From Desulfovulcanus ferrireducens (lineage in GTDB: Bacteria; Desulfobacterota; Desulfovibrionia; Desulfovibrionales; Desulfonatronovibrionaceae), in assembly GCF_018704065.1 (NCBI RefSeq), contig NZ_JAGUQP010000005.1:38035-102034 (forward strand): a stretch of DNA of 64,000 nucleotides. The letters run 5' to 3'. The notes under the pieces were generated by a model. The model saw only the letters and a list, made by a program, of their open reading frames with translations, made no database searches and was not told the origin of the DNA. Every line of letters begins with the position of its first letter. The stretch's first letter is position 1. A program made the translations under genes and the position numbers. This document shows positions 49,593 to 58,247 of the stretch, piece by piece.

Positions 49593-50000
49593 ATTTTGGT
49601 TCCTTCAGCAGATTATAATTCATACTTCGAACTATACCGCCATCGAATCAACCTGGTTTGAGACGACATTTTAAAATTGCCTCAAATCTGAGGCGATGAG
49701 TTAATGGTTTTTGTGGTTCTACCTAAGAACATTCAAGGTGCGTTTGCCCTGCAGGTTGTGGTTTCCGGCATGGAAGAACTGCCCATGATGGGGTAAGTGT
49801 CATGTTTCTCCTGATTACGAAGCAGTTTTGTAATGCTTTTCCTGGGACTGGAGTTTTTTTACCTAGCCTGTTAGAAGTTTTCGTTACAGCTTTAGCAGAA
49901 TGGCATTTTCCCGATTTTGACCTGTCACCTGCTTTCTGCTAGTCAACCTCAACTCATCATAGGGTGTACACTTGAATCTGGTTTCCTTGGGGGACATATT
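49593..50000. other. Intergenic region between mod and argB (408 bases)
   Basis: The region must hold the - strand promoter of the R-M island and the + strand promoter of argB. A small hairpin GCCTCA/TGAGGC occurs at 49679-49694. An ORF of 30 codons at 49704-49796 (MVFVVLPKNIQGAFALQVVV, ending SGMEELPMMG) reads like the tail of a lost gene but lacks a ribosome binding site and a family. Nothing else is recognisable. Confidence 0.35.
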
Positions 50001-50879
50001 ATGGAACAAGAAAAGTTAAATGCCAAGATTTTATTAGAAGCATTACCTTATATCCGCGAGTTCTATGGGCAGACTATAGTCATCAAGTATGGTGGTCATG
50101 CCATGATTGATGACTCTTTAAAAAAGAGCTTTGCCTTAAATGTGATCCTGCTAAAATATATCGGTTTGAATCCTGTGGTGGTTCATGGTGGAGGTCCGCA
50201 GATTGGAAAGATGCTCGATCAGTTGGGCATTGCCTCTCAATTTCGTGAGGGTCTGCGGGTCACTGATGCGGCGACCATGGATGTTGTGGAGATGGTCCTG
50301 GTGGGCAAGGTAAATAAGGAGATTGTAAATTTGCTCAATCTCCATGGAGGAAGAGCAGTTGGATTTTCGGGCAAAGATGGTCGCATGATCAGGGCCAGGA
50401 AGTTAGAAATGGTCATCAATAAAAAAGATGCGCCCCCGGAGATTATTGACCTTGGCAAGGTAGGCGAAGTGGTTGATGTGGACATAACCCTGATTAAATC
50501 TATACAAAAGGAAGGATTTATTCCCATTATTGCACCTGTGGGTGTTGATGAAGAGGGTGAAACCTATAATATTAACGCTGATTTTGTGGCCTGTGCTGTA
50601 GCCTCAAGCCTAAAGGCCAAGAAATTGATTTTACTTACGGATGTTCAAGGCGTCCTGGATGAAGATGGGCAGATTATTTCTTCCCTGAACAAGAGAGAGA
50701 CTGTAGAGCTTATTGAAAGCGGTATAGCCAGAGGCGGAATGATTCCTAAGCTCAAGTGCTGTCTTGAGGCTGTTGAATCCGGTGTTGAAAAGGCACATAT
50801 CCTTGATGGTCGTGTTGAGAATTCAATAATTCTGGAGCTCTTTACCCGGGCTGGAATTGGCACAGAAATATATGGATAG
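50001..50879 (+). CDS. argB: Acetylglutamate kinase
   Basis: ArgB phosphorylates N-acetylglutamate in arginine synthesis. The 292-aa protein has [40 protein letters not shown], and the C-terminal [13 protein letters not shown] with [21 protein letters not shown] chose the ATG at 50001 after TTGGGGGACATATT; the longer open frame adds 28 residues without family support. Its stop overlaps the next gene by 8 bases. No other arginine genes are adjacent. Confidence 0.97.
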   Translation: MEQEKLNAKILLEALPYIREFYGQTIVIKYGGHAMIDDSLKKSFALNVILLKYIGLNPVVVHGGGPQIGKMLDQLGIASQFREGLRVTDAATMDVVEMVLVGKVNKEIVNLLNLHGGRAVGFSGKDGRMIRARKLEMVINKKDAPPEIIDLGKVGEVVDVDITLIKSIQKEGFIPIIAPVGVDEEGETYNINADFVACAVASSLKAKKLILLTDVQGVLDEDGQIISSLNKRETVELIESGIARGGMIPKLKCCLEAVESGVEKAHILDGRVENSIILELFTRAGIGTEIYG

Positions 50880-52587
50880 AGTCAGGAGTCGAGAGTCAGG
50901 AGTCAAAGATAAAGGGTCAGAAACAACTCGCGACTCTCAAGTATCAGAATCTAAAGATTCGAATATTTACAAAGAGTTAGCCTTAACTGTTCCGGATAAT
51001 GCCCATGGCCAGAGGCTGGATGTATTTTTGTTCTCCTTAGGCCTGGAAGGAGGCGTGGCCAGGGCCAAAGTACAGAAGTGGATCAAGCATGGACTGGTCA
51101 CTATTAATGGAAGGCCTATTACCAAGCCCAGTTTTAAAATCAGCCATGGCCAGGAAATAAGAGTTTTACTGCCTTTCCACGAAGGAGAGAATAAAGCGGA
51201 CCCAATCTCTGGACAACTTGACGTTGTTTATGAAGACCAGCATATTCTGGTCGTAAACAAACCTGCCGGACTTACGGTCCATCCTGCACCAGGAGAAGAA
51301 GGCCCGACCTTGGTCAATTTTTTGGTCTATAATTATCCCCGGTTAGCTCAAAAAGATTCTGATCGTCCGGGCATTGTCCATCGTTTGGATAAAGATACTT
51401 CCGGCCTTATGCTTATTGCCTTGACTGAGCAGGCCAGGTTGAAGCTGGTTCAAGATTTCAGCGCCCGTCAAGTACATAAGGAGTACCTTGCTTTGGTTTT
51501 TGGGGTACCAGCGGGTGATGAGGGTGAGATTGACTTGCCTATCGGCAGGCATCCGAGACATAAAACCAAAATGGCCGTGGTAAAAAAAGGTGGGCGCACG
51601 GCCCTATCCAGATATACGGTGGTTTTAAAAGATAGACTAGGTATGTGGAGTCTTTTGCGGGTGAAAATTTTTACCGGCCGGACCCACCAGATTAGAGTGC
51701 ATCTATCGCACTTAGGTCATCCAATAATAGGCGATAATGTTTATGGGGGGACAAATTTCAGCTTGTTGGGTGATAGGGGAAAGAGTGCGTCAAGTTTGTT
51801 CAAAAGGCAGCTTCTTCATGCCTGGTGTTTAGGCTTTAGCCACCCGGAATCCGGAGAAGAAATGGAATTTACTTGTCCTCCGCCCAAGGATTTCTGGCGC
51901 GCTCCTTTGCTCTTGAAGCGGGAGACACAGCGAATAGTGCTTACTGGAAATCCTGGCAGTGGCAAATCAGAAGTGCTTAAATGCTTTAGAAAATTCGGGG
52001 TCCCTGTCTTTAGTGCTGATGAAGAGGTTGCCGAGCTGTATCAGCCTGGAGGAGATGGTTGGTTTATTCTCCGACAGAGGTTTGGACAGGAATTTATTGC
52101 ACCTGAGACAGGAGAAGTGGACAAAAAAAAGTTGTTCGCGGAAATGGTGGCGAGCGATAGCTTTCGCAGAGAAGTTAATGCCCTTATCCATCCCCTGGTT
52201 GAATTCAGATTGCGCAACTTCTGGGAGAAACATAAAAGACAAAGAGTATGTGTGGCTGAAATCCCCCTGATATTAGAAGCTGGCTGGAAGATGGATGGTT
52301 TGATTTTAGTAGGTGTATTTTGTCCTGACGAGCAGCGTAAGCAAAGGCTGCTTGCCAGAGGATGGGCAGAGCAGCAGATGGCACAGATTGAATCATGGCA
52401 CTGGCCGCAAGCTGATAAACTGCGTAAGTGTCATTTGATTATAGATAACAGTAATGATTTGTCCGCTCTGGAGCAGAAAGTTTTGGCCCTTAGCAATATT
52501 TTAAAGACTTTGCGTCAAAAAAGAGTCCGCCATCTTAAAAAAAGACTGGACGTTTTTTATCGGTCAGCCTCCTTTCTGGAGAACTAA
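50872..52587 (+). CDS. rluD-coaE: Fusion of RluD-type pseudouridine synthase and dephospho-CoA kinase
   Basis: The 571-aa protein joins two enzymes. The N-terminal part has an S4 domain (about residues 48-100) and the RluA/RluD catalytic motif [20 protein letters not shown] (catalytic Asp near 173), for pseudouridine in 23S rRNA. From about residue 355, [18 protein letters not shown] opens a CoaE domain with [13 protein letters not shown] and [13 protein letters not shown], the last step of CoA synthesis. The usual DADxIAR is SADEEVAEL here. Such fusions occur in Desulfovibrionales. The first ~40 residues come from a repeat-rich stretch (two GAGTCAGGAGTC copies), so the true start is uncertain; a TTG at 50857 is also in frame. 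Confidence 0.92.
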   Translation: MDRVRSRESGVKDKGSETTRDSQVSESKDSNIYKELALTVPDNAHGQRLDVFLFSLGLEGGVARAKVQKWIKHGLVTINGRPITKPSFKISHGQEIRVLLPFHEGENKADPISGQLDVVYEDQHILVVNKPAGLTVHPAPGEEGPTLVNFLVYNYPRLAQKDSDRPGIVHRLDKDTSGLMLIALTEQARLKLVQDFSARQVHKEYLALVFGVPAGDEGEIDLPIGRHPRHKTKMAVVKKGGRTALSRYTVVLKDRLGMWSLLRVKIFTGRTHQIRVHLSHLGHPIIGDNVYGGTNFSLLGDRGKSASSLFKRQLLHAWCLGFSHPESGEEMEFTCPPPKDFWRAPLLLKRETQRIVLTGNPGSGKSEVLKCFRKFGVPVFSADEEVAELYQPGGDGWFILRQRFGQEFIAPETGEVDKKKLFAEMVASDSFRREVNALIHPLVEFRLRNFWEKHKRQRVCVAEIPLILEAGWKMDGLILVGVFCPDEQRKQRLLARGWAEQQMAQIESWHWPQADKLRKCHLIIDNSNDLSALEQKVLALSNILKTLRQKRVRHLKKRLDVFYRSASFLEN

Positions 52588-53319
52588 ATGATTCCCTTAA
52601 GAGACAGTATCCCCAATGTGCACCGGCCAGTCATGGTTTGGACCATAATTGCTGTTAATACTATTGCTTTTTTGTTTGTCCTGGAATTAAATCATTTTCA
52701 ACTGGTGAAATTTTTCCATCTTTTTGGGGTTGTTCCTGCAAGATTTACCCATCCTGAATGGGCCAGGTGGATGGGCTATCCGGATGGCGGTTATATATCT
52801 TTGATAACGCACATGTTTTTGCACAGTGGTTGGCTCCATTTTTTGGGTAATATGTGGACATTGTGGATTTTTGCAGACAATATTGAGGACGTAATGGGGC
52901 CTTTCAGGTTCCTTGTCTTTTATCTTTTATGTGGTCTTTGTTCCTTGTTGATTCATTTTTTATTTAACATGGACTCCGCCGTGCCAGTTGTCGGGGCTTC
53001 GGGAGCCATTGCCGGGGTAATGGGTGCCTATTTTTTACTTTATCCCCACGCAAAGGTAGTGACATTTATTCCAATATTTTTTGTGCCTTATATTTTTGAA
53101 CTGCCTGCTCTTATTTTTTTGGGTTTTTGGTTTCTTATTCAAATTATATCGGCTATTTCTTCGAATGTTTTTTCTTCTGCAGGTGGGGGAGTGGCCTGGT
53201 GGGGCCATGCAGGCGGTTTTTTAGCTGGCATGCTCTTGCTCTCCCTTTTTAAAAATGAGAAAAGATGCTATTATTGTTATAAACAAAAAGAAAGTGATCA
53301 TAATTTTCATCTAAAATAG
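52588..53319 (+). CDS. Rhomboid family intramembrane serine protease
   Basis: The 243-aa inner membrane protein has about six spans. HMFLHSGWLHFLGNMWTLW is the conserved H-x-x-x-H...N region, VVGASGAIAGVMGAYF carries the catalytic Ser (GASGA), and VAWWGHAGGFLAGMLL carries the catalytic His. A short cytoplasmic tail has CYYC. The substrate is unknown. The ATG follows the previous stop directly, so the gene is translationally coupled to rluD-coaE. Confidence 0.93.
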   Translation: MIPLRDSIPNVHRPVMVWTIIAVNTIAFLFVLELNHFQLVKFFHLFGVVPARFTHPEWARWMGYPDGGYISLITHMFLHSGWLHFLGNMWTLWIFADNIEDVMGPFRFLVFYLLCGLCSLLIHFLFNMDSAVPVVGASGAIAGVMGAYFLLYPHAKVVTFIPIFFVPYIFELPALIFLGFWFLIQIISAISSNVFSSAGGGVAWWGHAGGFLAGMLLLSLFKNEKRCYYCYKQKESDHNFHLK

Positions 53320-53400
53320 GCCAAAAGTAGAGAATGTTTTTTTTGCCTTTGGTGAAATAATTGGTTAAAATTTTTTTATAAAAAATTAAGAGGGATGGCT

Positions 53401-54159
53401 ATGCTAAAAATTGAAGACCTGCATGTTAATGTAGGAGGAAAAGAGGTCTTGAAGGGGATAGATCTCCATATTGAAGATGGAGAGACCTTTATTTTGTTTG
53501 GCCCCAATGGTTCTGGCAAAACAACTTTGCTTATGACTATTATGGGTTTTGCCGGGTATGAGGTGACGCAAGGCAGAATTTTATTCAAGGGTAAGGATAT
53601 AACCGATTTGCCCACTTATGAAAGGGCCAGAATGGGGATTGGCATGTCCTTTCAGCGCCCACCGACCATCCATGGCTTAAAGACCAGAGATTTGGTTCGG
53701 TTGTGTGCCCGGGACAGGGAAATAGATGTAGAAGATTTGGCCAGGAAGGTCAATTTTGAAAATTTTTTAGACAGAGATATAAATGATGGTTTCTCAGGGG
53801 GTGAAATAAAGCGTTCGGAGTTGCTGCAACTCATGGCCCAGGAACCTGATTTGGTTCTTTTTGATGAGCCAGAGTCAGGAGTGGATTTGGAAAACATGGC
53901 CCTGATTGGCAAGATAGCCAAGGCTCTTTTGGATGGTTCCTTGGAGCCCAGCCCTGCGGTTTGTATGAAAGACCTGAAAGCGCAGAAAAAGACTTCCGGG
54001 CTGATTATTACTCATACCGGATATATTTTGGACTATGTTAATGCTGACAGGGGGAAGGTCATGTTTCAGGGGCGACTTTGTTGCGAAGGCCGGCCTAGAG
54101 ATATTTTGGATCATATCAGTAAATATGGTTACAAGGAGTGCGTCAGATGTCTGAGTTAA
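53401..54159 (+). CDS. sufC: SufC-like Fe-S assembly ATPase
   Basis: SufC powers Fe-S cluster assembly on the SufB/D scaffold. The protein has Walker A FGPNGSGKTTLLMTIMG, the signature FSGGEIKRSELLQLMA and Walker B LVLFDEPESGVDLENM, followed by the switch TH. It matches the SufC type of archaea and anaerobes (FDEPESGVD). ATG at 53401 is preferred to 53395, because AAGAGGG lies 7 bases before it. The downstream SufB-like gene overlaps its end by 13 bases. No sufS, sufE or sufU follows. Confidence 0.93.
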   Translation: MLKIEDLHVNVGGKEVLKGIDLHIEDGETFILFGPNGSGKTTLLMTIMGFAGYEVTQGRILFKGKDITDLPTYERARMGIGMSFQRPPTIHGLKTRDLVRLCARDREIDVEDLARKVNFENFLDRDINDGFSGGEIKRSELLQLMAQEPDLVLFDEPESGVDLENMALIGKIAKALLDGSLEPSPAVCMKDLKAQKKTSGLIITHTGYILDYVNADRGKVMFQGRLCCEGRPRDILDHISKYGYKECVRCLS

Positions 54160-55328
54160 AAAATGATAAAACTCCCCAGGTGGATTTGAGCGTATATAAT
54201 TTTGATCAGGCTGAAAGTCCGATGCTTCCCGATTTACGTCAGCTTGACTCTGAGGATCGGGCTGAGTTGCTCATGGCTGGAGTGGATGTAGAAGAGGAGC
54301 AAAGGAGCGGGACTTATCTTCAGATTGATCATAGTAGTGTGCATTGCAGCTCTCGCCGCCAGGGCGTGGAAGTGTTGAGTATTCAGAAGGCCCTGGAGAA
54401 ATACGATGGTCTGCCAGAATATTATTGGCAGGCAGTGGATAAAGACAAGGATGAGTTTACAAGGGCTGCAGCAGAAAAGCTTCACGGCGGGTATTTTATT
54501 CGCACTGAAAAAGGGGCGAAAATAGAGGAACCAGTGCAGTCCTGCCTGTTTATCAAGGGGCAAGACGTAGCCCAAAGTGTGCACAATATCATCGTAGTGG
54601 AAGAAGATTCAGAAGTACACATTATCACTGGTTGCGCTACGTCACATAAAGTTCGTTCTGCCCTGCACTTGGGTATTTCTGAGTTTTTCATCAAAAAGGG
54701 CGGTAAATTGACCTTCACCATGATTCACAATTGGGGAGATGAGGTCACTGTCAGACCCAGGACCGTAGGTATTGTTGAAGAAGGTGGGGTGTTTGTAAGC
54801 AACTATATTTTGTTGAAGCCGGTCAAGTCTGTGCAGTCATTCCCGGCCATTTTTCTTAATGGCAGGGGTGCAGTGGCTAGATTTAACTCTATTTTGGTCG
54901 CGCCTCAAGGAACGCACATTAATTCAGGAAACAAGATTGTGCTCAATGCGCCTGAGACCAGAGGGGAGATTATATCCCGGGCCATTACAACCGGAGGGAC
55001 AATTATTGCTCCGGGAGTAATTGAGGGCAATGCAGTGCCTGTGCGGGGTCATTTAGAATGTAAGGGTTTGATTTTAAACGATGGTGTAATTCACGCTATT
55101 CCGGAACTTAAGGGAACCAAGTCCGGAGTTGAGCTCTCTCATGAGGCGGCTGTGGGCAAGATTGCCCAGGAAGAGATAGAGTACTTGATGGCCAGGGGAC
55201 TGGACGAGGATGAAGCTACTTCCACTATTGTCCGCGGTTTTCTCAACGTGGATATTATGGGCCTGCCCAAAGAACTCAAGGAGAGCATAGATAAGACTAT
55301 AGCTGAAAGTGAGAAAGATATGTTTTAG
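54147..55328 (+). CDS. sufB: SufB/SufD-like Fe-S scaffold protein
   Basis: The 393-aa protein has the SufBD beta-helix core and the C-terminal signature GVELSHEAAVGKIAQEEIEY with LMARGLDEDEATSTIVRGFL. AAGGAG at 54133-54138 fits the ATG at 54147, inside the sufC end. With sufC it forms a two-gene set, the layout of the minimal SUF-like (SmsCB) systems described for archaea and anaerobic bacteria. An equivalent of SufS must be elsewhere, or sulfide may serve directly as sulfur source; that part is inference. Confidence 0.92.
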   Translation: MSELKNDKTPQVDLSVYNFDQAESPMLPDLRQLDSEDRAELLMAGVDVEEEQRSGTYLQIDHSSVHCSSRRQGVEVLSIQKALEKYDGLPEYYWQAVDKDKDEFTRAAAEKLHGGYFIRTEKGAKIEEPVQSCLFIKGQDVAQSVHNIIVVEEDSEVHIITGCATSHKVRSALHLGISEFFIKKGGKLTFTMIHNWGDEVTVRPRTVGIVEEGGVFVSNYILLKPVKSVQSFPAIFLNGRGAVARFNSILVAPQGTHINSGNKIVLNAPETRGEIISRAITTGGTIIAPGVIEGNAVPVRGHLECKGLILNDGVIHAIPELKGTKSGVELSHEAAVGKIAQEEIEYLMARGLDEDEATSTIVRGFLNVDIMGLPKELKESIDKTIAESEKDMF

Positions 55329-55349
55329 CTCTAAGGCTAGGGGGAAAGG

Positions 55350-55396
55350 GGTGCATCCGATGGTTGCACTTGGGTTGAGTAGTTGAGTAGGTGAGT
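55350..55396 (+). repeat. Short dispersed repeat, copy 2
   Basis: GTGCATCCGATGGTTGCACT followed by TGGGTTGAGTAGTTGAGTAG matches the complement of 40551-40597 with few changes. TGAGTAGTTGAGTAGGTGAGTGGTTGA contains tandem-like heptamers, split here as TGAGTAG, TTGAGTAG and GTGAGTG. It lies just after the sufB stop. Confidence 0.65.
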
Positions 55397-55470
55397 GGTT
55401 GACTAGGAAGGACGGTCAGTGGACGTGGGATTCCGTAGAAGAATTTTCCCCTGATTGCTGCCAGATTCTG

Positions 55471-55839
55471 GATTTTTCAATCCAGGTTTCTTTCATACTG
55501 TTGCAAATGCCTGGACCCATCTATAGCTTGCTTCTGGGCAGAGCATAATGGGACATTTTGGATAGATGAATATTCTTTTCATTATTAATAATTATGGCAG
55601 ATAGCGTCAGTCAGATATTTGGCTTTGTCGCCCCGATGCTTTGCTTATCCGCAAGCTTCGTCCCGCACCCATTTTGAGTGGGTATCTGAATAGCGATGAG
55701 CATTGATGGTTTTAAAGTTAATTTTTTGCTTTGCCACAAAAGTTGCCGAAAATGGGTGCGGGACTACCCAGCCCTTTGCAATGCATTCAAGAAACCAAGA
55801 TTTTCAATCTGGCAGTAAAAATGGAGTTTGGCCACAGGC
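55471..55839 (+). repeat. Large palindromic repeat, copy 2 (interrupted)
   Basis: This is the same family as 36778-37092. TTTTTCAATCCAGGTTTCTT near the left end and CAAGAAACCAAGATTTTCAA near the right end are imperfect inverted repeats of each other. The centre is interrupted at AAGCTTCG by the 105-bp element at 55660-55764. The right end overlaps the apparent N-terminal extension of the next gene. Confidence 0.72.
55660..55764. mobile_element. MITE-like element with 16-bp perfect terminal inverted repeats, copy B
   Basis: GTCCCGCACCCATTTT (55660-55675) and AAAATGGGTGCGGGAC (55749-55764) are exact inverted repeats bounding 105 bp with no ORF. It interrupts the large repeat, since copies 1 and 3 read CTTCGCCAAGATGG at this point. 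About ten bases of the host repeat are missing, so it is not a simple clean insertion. A degenerate relative lies at 36675-36771. Confidence 0.72.
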
Positions 55840-55866
55840 TCTAAAAAAGCTACAAGGGAAACTGTA

Positions 55867-56316
55867 GTGCCAGGATATAAAGGACACCTGCTGGGGAGCT
55901 TAGCGCTTTCCGGTTCAGCAGTAGCCGCGGCTTTTTGGTTCGGGCAGATTCACCTGGACCTGAAAATTATTTTTATCCTTTTGTGTATATCTTTACTTGC
56001 CTCTTTATTTCCGGATGTAGATACTGATTCTAAAGGTCAGAACTTATTTTACGCTCTTTTAGTTGCTTTGGATCTGGGCTTAATGATTAAGGGACTATAC
56101 AAATGGGCGGCTATTCTGGGCTTTTGCGCCATGTTGCCTGCCTTGGGGCATCACCGGGGATGGACTCATACTTGGTGGGCCATGTTTCTAGTCCCTTCAG
56201 CTATTCTGGTCCTGCCCATGATTTTTTATAATATTTCCATAGAAAAGCTCCTGCCCTATTATCTGGCCGCGATCGTTGGTTATTTTTCACACCTCCTTTT
56301 GGATCGCAAGTTCTAA
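55867..56316 (+). CDS. DUF457-type membrane-bound metal-dependent hydrolase
   Basis: The protein is about 149 aa with four hydrophobic spans. It has HLLGSLALSG near the start, LFPDVDTDSKGQNLFYALL (Asp-rich motif), LGHHRGWTHTWWAMFLVPS (His-rich motif) and YFSHLLLD at the end. These are the conserved ligands of the YdjM/DUF457 family, whose activity is not established. I chose GTG at 55867 (AAGGGA 8 bases upstream). A TTG at 55828 would put the N-terminus inside the repeat. It converges with the next gene with a 4-base overlap. Confidence 0.8.
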   Translation: MPGYKGHLLGSLALSGSAVAAAFWFGQIHLDLKIIFILLCISLLASLFPDVDTDSKGQNLFYALLVALDLGLMIKGLYKWAAILGFCAMLPALGHHRGWTHTWWAMFLVPSAILVLPMIFYNISIEKLLPYYLAAIVGYFSHLLLDRKF

Positions 56317-57095
56317 TCTTGTTTTTCCCATAGTAATAAAAAGTGCGCGCCCCATAAGATGAGGATCATGTTGGCGTTTAGCCAGAGCAAAAATAAAATG
56401 ATTGAGGACAAAGTGCCGTAAATCAAGCTGTAATTGGGTTGAGTCCATAAGATGTGTGTGAAGAATTTGGTAATCAGTTGGCTTACTAAGGATAAAGCAA
56501 GGGAAAGGATAAAACTTGGAACAGTGGCGAATCTTTTTTGTGGCAGGATTTGATATAAAGAAAAGATAAGCAAGGCAAAACCCAACCAGGTCCAGATGTC
56601 GGGAGTCATACCCGGGGGGATAAAACGCGCCGGTATATAACTCAAAACATGCATGATAAGCATAAGGATAATGAAGCTTATACCCAAAAAAGGGCCTATG
56701 AGCCAGGGTAGAGGCAGGCGCCAATATTGTTTTTTGATGGGTCTATTATCGATGTAGTTAAAGCTTATTTGCAGGGCATGAAAAAATAAACCTGCGCTCC
56801 AGAAAATAAAAATAAAACTGATCCAGCTAAGTCTTGGGGCCATGTTTAAAAATTTATTTAGTTGCAAGGTAACGATTTCTTTTGCCCAGGGCAGGATGGC
56901 CAATTTATTTTGAATAAATTCTTGAACCTGTATGGTGTCGCCCCAGATTAGGCCGGCCAGGGATACCAGGAGAAAAATTAAAGGGATAAATGAGAGCAGG
57001 GCATAAAAGGTCAGACCAGCAGAGTGTAAAAAGCCCTGCTGGCGCGAAAAGTTTTTCGAGCCTAGAAAAATAGCTTGAGTTAACCTGGTCCACAT
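56313..57095 (-). CDS. YihY/UPF0761 family inner membrane protein
   Basis: The product is about 260 aa with six hydrophobic segments, including GLTFYALLSFIPLIFLLVSL and GTLSSIILFLLWLNANMILI, the signatures of the YihY (formerly RNase BN-like, BrkB) family. Its function is unknown; it is not a ribonuclease. ATG at 57095 (MWTRLTQAIFLGSKNFS) matches the family N-terminus. The frame is open to an ATG at 57167, but neither start has a strong ribosome binding site. The two 3' ends overlap by 4 bases with the + strand neighbour. Confidence 0.85.
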   Translation of the reverse strand: MWTRLTQAIFLGSKNFSRQQGFLHSAGLTFYALLSFIPLIFLLVSLAGLIWGDTIQVQEFIQNKLAILPWAKEIVTLQLNKFLNMAPRLSWISFIFIFWSAGLFFHALQISFNYIDNRPIKKQYWRLPLPWLIGPFLGISFIILMLIMHVLSYIPARFIPPGMTPDIWTWLGFALLIFSLYQILPQKRFATVPSFILSLALSLVSQLITKFFTHILWTQPNYSLIYGTLSSIILFLLWLNANMILILWGAHFLLLWEKQD

Positions 57096-57167
57096 GGTCA
57101 GGGCCTTATTATTATGTGTGGTGGATGGCAAATTTGGTTGCCCACGGTTTTTTGTTTGTCTATCCAT

Positions 57168-57859
57168 CAGCCAAGAGGTCCAGTCTCCAGTTTTTATAAA
57201 ACTCCATTACTTCCAGTAAGTTTCATGGGTCCAGTTTTCTTGTTTTTTAATAAGTTGAGCATCATGAAAACTTCTTCTTGTTTTATTAAGAAAGCAACTT
57301 CTCATAATTTTTTTCAATCCTGGTTTCTTTCATGCTGGTGCAAATGCCTGGACCCATACTATAGCTTGCTTGCGGGCAGAGCATAATGGGACATTTTGGA
57401 TAGATGAATATTCTTTTATTGTCGATAGTTATGGCAGATAGTACCAGATATTTAGCTTTCTCGTCCCGATACTCTGCTTATCCGCAAGCTTCGCCAAGAT
57501 GGCTTACCCAGCCCTTTGCAATGCATTCAAGAAACCAAGATTTTCAATCTGGCAGTCAAAATGAGGTTGGGACACAAACCCTACTGTTGAAACTTTTTTC
57601 TGTCTCTTATTAAACATAAATCTCATTGGATGCGAAAAAATAAATTGAAAATCACATACTTTTTTACCTTCTTTTCCTTGAAGAGTAAATCGGGTTGTTG
57701 AGTTGGGGGGGTGTTTGTTGAATTTATAGAAGATAGGTGGCATTAAGCGAAAAGTTTCTGACTGAGTCAGAATACGTGTGTAAAAAATCGCTTCACATCC
57801 GGGTTGGATAAAAAAATTACAACTTTTAACAAATTACATCTATCACGAAAGGAGAGAAA
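57168..57859. other. Intergenic region (about 690 bases) with large repeat
   Basis: The region contains copy 3 of the large repeat (57311-57578). The stretch 57708-57859 is conserved in front of the decayed paralogue at 60681-60825. It probably holds the promoter of the 97-aa gene: CTGACTGAGTCAG (57758-57770) is a small dyad. No gene is seen. Confidence 0.55.
57311..57578 (+). repeat. Large palindromic repeat, copy 3
   Basis: This is the uninterrupted relative of copies 1 and 2, with TCAATCCTGGTTTCTTTCAT on the left and CAAGAAACCAAGATTTTCAA on the right. The internal AGCTTGCTTGCGGGCAGAGC is mirrored by GATACTCTGCTTATCCGCAA. It would fold into one long imperfect hairpin. There is no credible ORF. 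Confidence 0.72.
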
Positions 57860-58153
57860 ATGGCTGAGAACATTGATGATTTAACTATCAATTGGACTGA
57901 TGAAGACGGGAACCTGGTGGTCAAGGAGTTGAAAAAAGAGGTCTTGACCCGCGGTGCATGGACCACGATTATGTATGCGTATCAAGAGATGGACCGTAAA
58001 ACAGGAGATTATGGACCAGTTAAGTTCAGGGTTGTGCGTTATCAGAAACGCAATGGACGATTTACCCCCCAGTCTAAGTTCAATATTTCGTCCATCAAGC
58101 AGGCTGGGGAAGTGGTCAGGATTTTGAGTCAGTGGGTTGAAGAACTTGGGTAG
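57860..58153 (+). CDS. Conserved-looking 97-aa protein of unknown function
   Basis: A strong AAAGGAGAG precedes the ATG. The protein begins MAENIDDLTINWTDEDGNLV and continues with GAWTTIMYAYQEMDRKTGDY. It then has FRVVRYQKRNGRFTPQSKFN and a C-terminal helix KQAGEVVRILSQWVEEL. The strand-strand-helix end vaguely resembles PC4-type nucleic-acid-binding coactivators, but I cannot confirm that. A decayed paralogue with conserved upstream DNA lies at 60826-61122, so the gene has been duplicated. It is monocistronic. Confidence 0.82.
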   Translation: MAENIDDLTINWTDEDGNLVVKELKKEVLTRGAWTTIMYAYQEMDRKTGDYGPVKFRVVRYQKRNGRFTPQSKFNISSIKQAGEVVRILSQWVEELG

Positions 58154-58189
58154 AAGAAGGAGATAAGGAATATTAAGTTTACTTTTCTT

Positions 58190-58238
58190 ATATCAGTCGC
58201 TATACCGACTGATATTGGGGTATAATCAGTCGGTATAG
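58190..58238 (+). promoter_or_regulatory. 14-bp inverted repeat operator-like site
   Basis: CTATACCGACTGAT (58200-58213) and ATCAGTCGGTATAG (58225-58238) are perfect inverted repeats 11 bases apart. A third, imperfect unit ATATCAGTCGCTATA (58190-58204) overlaps the first. The right arm ends 9 bases before the ATPase start codon, so a bound protein or RNA hairpin would cover the ribosome binding site. Confidence 0.65.
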
Positions 58239-58247
58239 GGGGAGAAA

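Larger units (their letters stand above)
55329..55866. other. Intergenic region (538 bases) filled by repeats
   Basis: The gap consists of the short dispersed repeat (55350-55396), a large palindromic repeat (55471-55839) and a small TIR element nested in it (55660-55764). No gene is visible. Confidence 0.7.

Noticed and set aside
50879-50904. CRISPR-like repeat from the GAGTCAGGAGTC pair
   Set aside because: Only two short units lie almost adjacent, with no spacers and no cas genes anywhere in the window.
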